This document shows positions 27,301-39,300 of a DNA stretch of 64,000 bases, piece by piece. The stretch lies in the NCBI GenBank assembly GCA_903813345.2, contig CAIIXF020000004.1, forward strand, positions 3,365,525 to 3,429,524. The letters are read 5' to 3'. The translations under genes and the position numbers were made by a program. This DNA comes from Owenia fusiformis (Eukaryota > Annelida > Polychaeta > Sabellida > Oweniidae). Below the pieces are notes generated by a model. It worked only from the letters and a program-made list of their open reading frames with translations. It searched no databases and was not told where the DNA came from. Each line of letters begins with the position of its first letter. Position 1 is the stretch's first letter.

Positions 27301-30300
27301 TGACATTTTACGTCTTGCAAATTTAGGGTATGGTCATTTGCCAGAGGCCTCTCGTGACCAACTAGCTCTTGATGCTTTCAAACATGCTTTAAAAACTACT
27401 GATAGCCAAATGAGCTATCATATATTTTCTAAAGCTCCAACCACCATGAGAGAAGCCATAGATTCAGCCTTACAGATGGAAGGCTATGCTGAAGATACAG
27501 TCGTGCCTATCCGTGCGACTATTGCCGCTACCAGTGATACTGCTCAGTCATCCGAGCCTGATCAATTGACACCATCTGCATTCAAGGACCTAGCTGTGAG
27601 ACTTACTCAGTTCCTTGATCGAAAACCTGCTTCAGATAAACGATGTTTCTACTGCAACATTCAGTTTCACCAGGTCGCCCGATGCCGCATCAAGAAGGAT
27701 GATGTGGAGAAAGGTCGCATAAGTGCTGATCATCGAGGGAAGCGACCTGAACATCTATGGCCCAGTTCCAGTAAAGTTTCTTTAAACCAGAACGGAGTGT
27801 CTCAATAGGCCATGAGGCGCTCCTCCATCCAGAGGGAGTCAACACCAAGAGCAATATCATTAACAATGTAAATACATGTAAACCCAAGAGTTCTAAATAC
27901 GATGGATTATGTTTGCCCGTCATTATATGTGGCGAGACAGTCCCATGCTTGATTGATTCCGGTGCTAAGGCCAGTATTATGAGCCATGATACCTACAAGA
28001 CTCTCAAGTCCCCTCTGAGGCCTATCTTAAAAATGAGCCCACAATGTCTCAGATCGGCAAACAATGGTGTTATCCGCACTGTTGGCACTGCTGAATTTTC
28101 CATGATGTTGTCCGATGAACGCTGTGTGCAAGTCCCGTTGATCGTAGCTGACATTGAGTCTCCCGTGATATTGGGCTATGATTTCCTGTCACATCATTCT
28201 TGTTTACTTGACTTTGGTCCCGGAAAACTGTTTATTGATGGAATCAGCCTCGATTGCATTCTCGAGAGTGAGACAAATGGAGGCATGAAGGTGTGTGCTG
28301 TTGGTTCCACCGTGATACCTCCCATGACAGAGACCATCCTCGAGGGTCGCTTGTGTTGCTATGGTGATATTTCCGGCAGCTTTGGTGTCTTAGAGCCTCC
28401 ATCTCATCTTGATCGAGAGTTTCTGGTGGCACGGAGTGTCATTGATTTACACTCGACCCTGGTCCCAGTCAGAGTAGCGAACATAACCAGTCAGCCACTG
28501 AAAGTCATGACAGAGTCTACAATTGCCATTTGTGAACCTGTTGAATGCCTGGAAGAATGTGTATCTCCAGATGAATCGGCAGATTGTGGCATCCGAGCTG
28601 TAAACATCGAGGGTAATTTGCCTGCCCATCTTCAAGACTTGTATGATCGCAGTTCTATCCACTGTAACAAAGAGCAGAAAGTGAAATTACATAACCTTTT
28701 GATGAAATATTGTCATGTTTTTGCTAAAGACAAGGCTGATTTGGGTAAGACCGATCTGGTAACACACTCCATTGATACCGGAAACAGTCGACCCGTGAAA
28801 GTGCCACCCCGAAGATTACCGCTACACAAACGGGAGGTCGCCTACGCTGAAGTGGACCGTATGCTGAAGAATGGGATAATAGAACCATCTACTAGTCCTT
28901 GGTCATCTCCAGTAGTCCTGTGCAAGAAAAAAGATGGTACTGTACGATTCTGTATAGATTTCCGATTGGTCAATGATCTGTCCAAGAAGGATAGCTATCC
29001 GTTACCACGAATAGACGACTCCCTGGATGCTCTCTCTGGCAGTCGATACTTCAGCTCTCTCGATATGGCGAGTGGATATTGGCAAATACCGATGGACCCA
29101 ACCGATGCTGAGAAGACTGCATTTTCTGCTGGTAACGGGCTGTATCAGTTCACTGTAATGCCCTTTGGGCTTTGTAATGCCCCTGCCACCTTCGAGCGTC
29201 TGATGGAGAAAGTGCTTCGGGGCCTCCATTGGGAGACCTGCCTAGTTTACATCGATGACGTCATTGTATACTCCAAAACTTTTGACGAACATCTTACCCG
29301 CCTCGAAGAAGTTTTGTCGCGGATTCATCATTCCGGAATGAAAATTGCTCCGAAGAAATGCAATTTTCTGGCTGAAGAAGTATCATTCCTTGGACATCAA
29401 GTATCTGCCGATGGCATCCGGCCTAACCCTGATAAGGTTAAAGCTGTTAAAGAATGGCCTGTGCCCTGTGGTGTTAAAGCGGTTAGAAGTTTCCTTGGAA
29501 CATGTGCCTACTATCGCCGGTTCGTGAGGAATTTCTCCCATAGAGCCAAAGCATTGGTGCGACTGACAGAGAAAGATACCACCTTTGTCTGGTCTCCTGG
29601 ATGCCAGTCTGCTTTTAACGACCTGAAGGAAGCTCTCGTCACCGCTCCAGTGTTAGCGTATCCTGTGATAGGAGTGCCATTCATTGTTGACACTGACGCA
29701 AGTGCTTTTGGTGCCGGTGCGGTGCTGTCTCAAGTCCTTGATGGGGATGAGAGGCCTGTTGCTTACTACAGCCATACCTTCAGTCGACCTGAGACCAACT
29801 ATTGCGTCACACGCCGTGAGCTTCTCGCAATTATCTTAGCTTTGAAGAATTTTCACCATTACATCTATGGGGTAAACTTCAAGATCCGCACCGATCATAG
29901 TAGTCTTCGTTGGTTGATCAACTTTAAATCTCCTGAAGGTCAAATGGCCCGATGGCTCGAGATTTTGGGAACGTATGACTACACTATCGAGCATAGACCT
30001 GGCGTCAAACATGGAAATGCAGATGGCCTGTCCCGGATTCCATGTGGCCCTTGTGGCAAGTGTGAACGACGTGAGGACCGAGATCTTTCCGTTCGAGCAG
30101 TGACTACCCGCTCTGCAGAGAAAAACTGGCTTATACCAGTTTCTGATTTGAAAGATTGTCAACGTGCAGACCCCGTGCTTGCAGATGTGATTTCTTGGGT
30201 AGAAACTAGCACTCGACCTTCACGAGAAGAGATTACACCTTGTAGTCCATTACACAAACAATTTTGGGGGCAGTTTGATGCTCTGTTGATAGAGAAGGAA

Positions 30301-33300
30301 ATTCTCAGTAGAAAGGCTAAAACTTCAATTGATGAACCCCTGATACAATCTGTACTGCCAAAGAAACTTCAACGCACAGCATTTGATGCACTACATGGTG
30401 CAATGGGACACATGGGCATAACTCGCACGATCGAGAGAGTGCGTTCCCGGTATTACTGGCCAAATTACAGAGCAGATGTTGAAAATTGGTGTGGTCAGTG
30501 CACCAGGTGTCAAGCGGCCAGCAATCCTAATCGGACTCCAAAAGCCCCTCTGAAGTCCTTCCCTGCCGGAGCCCCTGGCGAACGACTCTTTGTGGATATC
30601 CTTGGGCCCCTAATTCCCACATACCAGGAGAACAAGTACATCCTAGTGCTTGAAGATGCTTTCACCAAGTGGCCCGAAGCGGTACCGATGCCCGATATTA
30701 CTGCCGAGACCGTAGCTGAGGCCCTTGTCCGATCTTACATCACTCGGTTTGGTGTGCCCCTGCAACTTCACACGGATCAAGGCCGTCAATTTGAAGCCGA
30801 TCTTTTCCAAGGGCTGTGTAGTCTAATGGATATTGATAAAACCCGAACTACTGCAATGCACCCCCAGAGCAATGGGTGCCTCGAGAGAATGAATCGCACC
30901 CTCCAGCTGATGCTACGGAAGGTGATTTCATTGCACCAGAGGGATTGGGATGAAAAACTTCCATGGGTTTTATTCTCGTACCGCTCTTCCATCCATCGAA
31001 GTACCGGATTTTCCCCTGCTAGGCTAATGCTTGGCCGGGAAATGCGACTACCCATTGACCTTCTTCTAGGTCCTGCACCAAAAGGTCACGACCCAGTTGT
31101 GTACCAGTCATACGTGTCTGAGGCTAGGGATGCCCTCTGGATGGTGGAAGAAGTAGCCCGGCACAACCTCCAGAAATCTGCCAGCCAACAGAAGCGCAAT
31201 TACGACAACAAGATTGTTTACAACAAGTACCATGTTGGCGACCCAGTATGGTTGCACTCCGCAGTACGCAGGCCAGGGCTATCCCCAAAGCTGCAAAACA
31301 AGTGGGAAGGACCATACCGGGTCAGGCGGAAACTTTCTGACCTGGTGTTTGAGGTGGATAATGTGGTATTTGAGGGTATAGCAGTCGATTGAAGACCTAA
31401 ATATGTTTATGCCTCGTATCTTTCACTTACCATTAACTCAACTTCAATTCTCAAATATTTCTTGAAATGTTCAGGGCGATAATTCGGTCGCCGTTTCGAG
31501 TCTTAGCGATCTCTTCAATCACCATTTTTAGCGTATTTCTCTACTTTGTAGCTTTGTGAATCTATATGCATGTATAATTTTGCGGAATGTTGAGTATTTC
31601 GGAAGTATTCTGCTGTAATTGACATATTTGCAAACTTTTAAAAAAACCTTTCTTGGGAGATTCCATTAGTGACGTCACGCGCATGCCCCCTGTAACTTTT
31701 AGTGATTCCCACTTTTGCGCATGCGGCCTGTAGCTCTTGGAGAAAGGGAGGGAAATTTGAACGTAAGGGCGCTTTTATGAGCTGCTGATATTTTTCTCAT
31801 ATTTCGGGGAATTTACATATCAAATAGAATGTAAACTTATTCAATTATGTAGGCTAACTGGGGGTAGGGATAGAACATGTAAATAAACAATGTATATAAT
31901 TGTATTTAGCTAGTTTATCTTGTGAATTGGAGGAGACAGATTGTGAACATAAAATTGCATGGAATGGCGGGCCGTATTCTCGGAATGCAAACTCTGGATG
32001 TAGTCAAGCTACCCTCATACAATCCCTTAGAAGGAATTGTTCTTCTATTGTAATAAAAGAATCACACTCTATGTCGGGCACACTATTGCCTGTTGTGTGA
32101 TTCTGAGTGTGTCACCCCCCCCCCCCCCCATCCTTTCTTGGATCCTGCTAAATCTTTTACCATTCTCTTATCATACCGCACCAATATGTGCGAATGGTGT
32201 TCCAATTTCACATATACTTATACTATTAAAACATATTACTTATCTTAAACTTCACTTTGGTGGTACCTACCAAAATTACTTTGTATTACACGGTGCACAA
32301 CCACAACGCAACAAACATGCTAAATTCACGGTGTATAAATGCATCGCAGTAGCTTACTCATATATTTCTATTTGGTGTAAATTACACAGTGGTTGAATAA
32401 AACGCACCAGTTACTTTATTTCATTCTATTACCTTGACTGCATGTGATTACCCGGCTGGCCTATTCCAGCCCTTATGTGGTATGTTATGCAGTTACGGTG
32501 ACATCTACATTTATTGCAATCTCTTTTGTACCACTACTGTGAATGTTTTTACGGGATCAATATATCCCTGTTCTAATGAAGTGCAAGTTTCAGTCCTTCC
32601 AAGCTAGCTTCCCTGTAAATTAGTTCACATTTTTCCTTGTACTTTTATATCCCCTTTATATTATTCCACGCATCCAGCTATGCGTGGCATACAACTTATA
32701 AACCCATTATTACACATCGCCGTGTAAGTGGTTTACAATACACACATTATACTTATATCGTACCTTTTATTAAAATACACAGCGGTATATCCCCACGGTC
32801 CCGTCATTAATTATTTTACAACACATTTATGGTAAAATACTTAAATATGATAACCACAATGCACCACTTTGAGACGGCTGACGGTCATGTTGTCCACACT
32901 TGACCTCTCATAGGATGAGGCCCAGGATGTCACACGGCGCCGAGATGTTCTATGCCTGGACCTGTGGGATACTCACGGCGGAGCAATGCAGCCAGATGCC
33001 TGACAGACGTCATTGCACACTCATACATATTTTTGTTGCTACTACTTTTTACTATAATATTTCAAATGCACACTACTTTAACATACACCGCGAAGTCTCT
33101 AATGTTTCCCCTTCCGGCTATACTACAATGCAATAAATACACCATATATAAGCAATTAACTATCCATTAAAATTGTGCGCCAGTTTTGAGATATTAGACC
33201 TCAAAAACTGAAAAAGGTCAAATTTCGCATTTTTGACCAAACATTTTTTAAGATCATCAAAACTATTCGAACGACTCTTGTATTCAGGAGTATATACGCG

Positions 33301-36300
33301 ATGAAATGTGACCTATATTCATTAGTAGTAGAGGACAGTGATGCAGAGTCATTAAGATAAATGTAGGCTCGCTTGATGTCTATGCAAATAAAAGCAATAA
33401 TATACTTACATTTTGTGAATTGTGTTATATTTGGTCTATATTTAACGTAACAGAGTAGTGCTCGATGATTTATTAGTGATAAAACGCATTATTAGTTGAT
33501 ACATAAATAAAGGGGGGGGGGGCACTAAAAACTAGCTTTCGAATGATGCTGGTTTTTAGTGTCCCCAACGGGACATTCAAAACTTCAAGGGGGACACTTA
33601 AAACTTGGAGTTAACTGTCCGACGGACAAGCATCCCCAGGGTTAACTGTCCCACGGACACTGGCCACTGGGGACACGTATATCTGTTACACATGCCTCCC
33701 AAATAAGCATAATAAAACTTTAATATTGCTTTCATGACATAGTGTTCTACACCAGATTGTTCGAAAATGGATAACCTTTAAAATGATATATAAATCAATG
33801 TATCATATTGAACATAGCTATTTTCATTCTGATTTAAAGTTGGGTAATGGTTTTTTTGGCCCACCATGTATGTTATACATTTATCTATCTACCGTAGGCC
33901 TGTATATCATTATCCCCAGGAGAGGTACTTACAATGATCAATATATAATGAATCAAATATGGTTATCGTTTCCCATGCTTCTAAACATAGTTTTATTATT
34001 TTATTTTGATGAAAAACAAACTTGCATGGACCAAATTACCATGTCTGATTTTAAAATAGAAGATGTTAGGATTTAAGCAGCATCGTTAAGAAGGAGATAT
34101 CTCATCACATGATTTCCCAATTTGACTCTGTATTACTTTATTTTTCTAGTTCCGCATCTCGCTATCAGGAATTGTTTGAACGTGAGTTACGCAAAACATA
34201 CGCAGCAAAGCGTGTGAGAATTACCATATTTAGGAAAGAAGATATGAACAATAGGGGGAAAATCACCCAGTTGTTTTCAGCCGGGATCATCATTACGACA
34301 AATATCGAGTCCATCTGGCTTCACAATTATGTTGGAAGAGATAAGAAAACAAGCCTCAGATTCACTCATATTCTAATAGATGAATCAACATCCTCTCTTG
34401 AACCAGAGACTATAGTGCCAATGACCCTCGGCGACCATCAAACCATTATTGCCATAGCTGGCGACTACAAGCAAGTCTCTCCAAATGTTAAGAGTAAAAG
34501 TGCTGGAATAAATGGACTGTCATATTCGTTGCTGGAACGTCTTTGGAAACTGTACAATGTCTTTCAAGAGAAGCCCAACTTGCACCCATACTGTAGTATG
34601 CTACTTACCGTTTTTAGAACTGATCGAAAACTGACATTATTTTTGAGCAGGCATTTTTATAATGGCGGCCTTGTTCCTCGTCAGCAAACCGATGAAGATT
34701 GTAAAGTTGAAAACTTCAGATTCTTAGATGTCAATGCATACTCGACTGATGAAAATATAGAAGTGCATGCTATCTGCGAGTGCATCAAAGACCTGGTTGA
34801 TACCAAAGAGTATTCTCCAAATGAAATAGCAGTCTTAACTCCATTCAGGACACAGGTAAATACAAAATCTAATGAATGAAACGAATCACTCATTTCCATA
34901 TTTTAAATACGGATTTACAAGCCAAATTAAATTATTGTTTTTAATTTGGCAGTCAGGGCACACTTCAGAAAATAATAATTGCACATTTTAATTTTGTCTC
35001 TATTGATAGACTACCTATTTATAACCTAATAATTAGATTACTTATATATACCTTGTGATTGCTGATAGCAATCGTTATTGTGTTGGTAAAGAGGAGTTAT
35101 ATCATTTGTTTCTTTAATTACTAACACATAGATATAGGAAGTGACAAGCTGCAAAAGCAAAAATATTAATAATGATAATTTATGTCCAATATAAAATGCT
35201 TTTGCAGATTATACTTTTGTTTTTATACATAAACTGTTATGCATTTTCATAATTGTGTCAGGCCCTGCTGATAAAGAAGATATTACAACTAGTATCCCAA
35301 CACAGTCTTGATAGAAACACCTATGTATCTACTCCTGCTAACGCAAGAAGTAAGTGTTTGTATTTTCAATTAGATTAAGATGCTTCAGCTATTACTTTGC
35401 ACAATATAACTGAAATGGTAAAGTCGATGACGTGCATGTGATATTTGTATTGTTGCACAGTTTAAATGTGTGTGTACAAAATATAACGATCCAGATGAAT
35501 ATATATAGTTCCTTCAAAGGTCTCCTGGGCAAAAAATATTTTCATGAAAAATATAGAAACATTACCCAAATTAAACTATGAATATTCAAAATAGGACATT
35601 TAAATCTACAAAATGTAAAAATAACAAATTGGTCTGAAGCAGGGATAACGCTCAATTAGACCGATTCAATAAAATACAAGTCTCGATTTGGGGAAAAAAG
35701 TTCATCAGTGTACTGCGCTAATATTTTTTGCAAATAATCTAGAAATATTACCCAAATTAAATTATGACTATTCAAAAGAAGACATTCAAATCTATATTAT
35801 GTAAAAAAGTCAAATTTGTCCGAAGCAGGGATAATGCTAATTTAGATTGATGAACTTTGTTCTCCAAACCGAGAATCGCCTTTTAAAATGGAAACAACCA
35901 TAGCACATAACTCATACTCTTTATGACTTGAATAATATCAGCTTTTTAAAATGCAGACATGCTTAATAATTACCATGGTTATTTCAGGTCGTGAATTTAG
36001 TGTAATACTAATCAGCTCGATAAACAGAGGGATCACATCTGATGAGTTGCTGAACGACACAAAGCTTCTCAACACTGCATTAAGCCGGGCTAAAAAAGAG
36101 ATATTTGTTTGTGGAGATCCAAAAAAACTCACATCTGGGGGAAAATGTGTCCGAATCTGGAAAGACTACATGAAGCAATGCCCCTTGGCTGATTTAGCAA
36201 TAGACAGTGATTCAGTTGTAACTGAATCAAACTCGAAATCGAGTGGATACTCTTCACTAAACACACATTCGGACTCAGAAATAACATCGAGTGGATATTC

Positions 36301-39300
36301 GAGCCTGACATGTGCCAGTAGTGAGGACACAGAGATAGAGATTGACGATGCAGAGTTTATGGAAGAATTAAACTACCAGTCGAAAAGGCAAAAAGAGCAG
36401 CTCAAATTGAAATCCGACGAAGATTGGGAAACTGATCTACTGAAACAGAAGATAACTGATACCTCTACTGATATTCAGATCCATGATTGGGTGGATAAGT
36501 ATCAAAGAAAACAGTTCTGGGCTGGTGAACTTGATGGAATGTCAGACGGCGATGATGACTATTTCTTGCAAGACGAAGACCCCCGATTTTATGAGCCAAA
36601 CTTCCAAAAAGTCTATGAAAATGTCACAAAAACATTCATCGATACAGTCAAAAAGGATTCTTCATCAGTTTATAAAATTTGTCACATTGATATTGAATCT
36701 ACTGATTCTGCTCTGTGTACCCCCGTTGACCCATACAGTCAAAAGGACGTAATATCAATTCAAGGAAGGGCAAATTGTGGCATGGCCAATGGCGGTGATA
36801 AAGTGATTGTAAGACTCGAGAGACCATCTGAGAAGGACCTAGATCAGACCAAGGACACCGAGGTACCATACAAAGGGAAAGTGGTGGGAGTTGTGGAACG
36901 ATATACCCCTCATGTCAATACTGTTGTACCCTGTATTCCCGATACTTACAACCGATGCGTTATGCGTCCCATCTCAAAACAAATGCTGCCAATAACAATT
37001 CTTAGCCACGATGAGACCAAAGAAGACCAAATAGCAATATATTCAGCTCACGGACGTCTGATGTTTAAACGCCATGATACCATAAGTCAGCAGATAAGTC
37101 ATAGACGTGTGTATTTGGTATACATTGTAAAATGGGATGAACATTACAAATATCCACTGGGTGTTGTGATTGATGTCAAACCTGTAGGCACAAATCTACT
37201 CGAAGGAGAAAAGATACTAAATATGCAATACTGTCTCCCAAAATCGAAATTTGATGGCTATGAAGATCTTGTCATAGATCCAGACCAATCAAATAGGGTC
37301 AGTTTCTGCAATAAATTTACATTCACTGTAGACCCAACGATAAAAAATGAAAAGGATGATGGAATTTCACTTGAAATAAGAAGAGATGGAAAATATAAAT
37401 TGGCTATTCATATTACGGATGTTGCTGCCTATATCGAAGAAGATAGCCAAATAGATAAAGTGGCAAGAGTGCGAGGATCAAGTTTCTACCCATCCAATCA
37501 AGATCCAATACAACTATTTGGATCAAAACTTGCTATGAACACACTGAGCCTAGAACGTGGACAAAAAAGATGCACCCTAACTCTTACATGCATCGTTAAC
37601 AAAGATTTCAGTGTAGACGAAAGTACAGTGGAATTCAAACCTGGAGTCGTTGCCATTACGAAAAACTATACCTACCAGGAAGTTAATGAAATACTCAAAA
37701 ATGAAAATGATGAATGGCACAAAGAGTTCGCAGTTCTAAACTCAATTACAAAGCAGATGGGCTATCAGAGGCTCGGTGAACGATACAAAACATCCCAACG
37801 GACCATTGAAACTCTAGAATCCGAGATGATGATAAGTGAACTCATGATATTTTACAATATACAAGCAGGGCGCCAGATAATTACAAAATATCCTAACAGA
37901 GCAGCATTGCGTCACCAGTTTGGACCGGATGAAGAGGCTGAAGCAAATTGGATGAAGGAGAATGGTGGAATTCTGCATTATTTGCATCTAACTCATTCCT
38001 GCACAAATATTAATGCTGAGGGGAATAACCAGATTCCACCAATTCAAATAAAACGTCCTATCTGGGAGGAGATTATTGATGCCATTCGTGTTGGTGACAG
38101 ACAGAGAGCTGATCGACTTATCCATGGAGAAAAACATTATCCCCAATGCCTTGTTGCATTGCTTCAATGGTACAGAATTCAAGGAGCTGCAAAGTTTGTG
38201 AGTTCAGAATGCCTGAGGGAAAACGACTATGGTCACTTTTCGTTGAACTGCGATTCTTACGTGCAAGTAACTTCTCCTATACGTCGCTACCTAGACGTTG
38301 TTTCACAGCGAATTTTGAAGGCATCTATTGCAGAGAAGAACGACTACACACCTTCATGTAGTATAGAAGAGCTTTGCCAAGAATTCAGCTTTAAAGCAGA
38401 AAATTCCAAATCCTATCACAATGCATGCACCTCTTTGCTGTATGGTGATTATCTGAGGAAACGCCCATTGATGTTTTTGCCAACTGTAACAGTAGTTTCA
38501 AATAGTGGAATACAGTTCACATTTCCTGATATGCGCTTCTTAAGAACAAAGCTACGATCTGTTAAATACTCCTGCCTACAGCTATCTACACCTCCAAAGG
38601 TCAACGAAGATGAAACGTCAGTGAAATTGTCTTGGGAAAGACGTGTTTATAAACTAGAGTCAAAGGAGAGATCCAGTAAAGAGTCTAAAGCTAGTAAGAA
38701 TATGTCGTCAGGTGCTGCACAATCCAACAATTGCTACACGTTGGACAATGAAAGGCATGTCGTGTCTCTTTCATTTAATGAATGGAAGCAGCTTACGATG
38801 CATGGCGTTGTAAAACACTCGGACAAACAACTTCTCAAACATGACGGACAAGGATTGCGTGAGTTTAGTTTGGAGGTGAACCTTGGTACGGTGATCATGG
38901 TACAGTTAGGAGCAACATTTCATCGCCGGTTGATTGCCCCTGAGGTTCAGCTACTGCATCTTAGTCCAGAGCATACCCTGTGTGTTACGCACCACAATGA
39001 CCCTATCCGATTCTTTGCTGATATAGCAGGCAAGAAAATGAAACCAATGTACGACTCAGTTGGAGAATACCAAGACATTGTAAAGCCAATACTTGATATG
39101 GAAGTTGCAGAATCAGCTGTGAGAGATACAAATAGTATAACTGTTGTCAATGTACCGATCCAATGGGAAAACAAAACAGAAGGGACATTCATCCTTACGC
39201 CTGATTTCTGTTCTCAGTACAATATTGTGCTGAATGAGTATTCTACAGAGGACGACCATGAAAGAGAAAGCGTCTGCTACTACTATGTTTGCATAATTGG

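Larger units (their letters stand above)
24449..33127 (+). mobile_element. Complete Ty3/gypsy LTR retrotransposon in intron 19
   Basis: An 8,679-bp element inserted in the sense direction in intron 19 of the helicase gene. LTRs are 24449-26210 and 31362-33127, beginning TGTGG and ending TACTACA. The 4-bp target duplication ATGC lies at 24445-24448 and 33128-33131. Inside are a primer binding site, gag, and pol with the order protease, reverse transcriptase, RNase H, integrase. This order assigns it to Ty3/gypsy (Metaviridae). I see no env-like ORF between pol and the 3' LTR; pol in fact ends 31 bases inside that LTR. All expected parts are present and the reading frames are intact, so the copy looks recent and possibly still competent. 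Confidence 0.95.

Noticed and set aside
27913-27915. TTG as the start of pol
   Set aside because: The frame is open upstream to 27775 and overlaps gag; a -1 frameshift is a better explanation.
33783-34076. 97-codon ORF just before exon 20
   Set aside because: Overlaps the inverted mariner arm and has no splice relation to exon 20.
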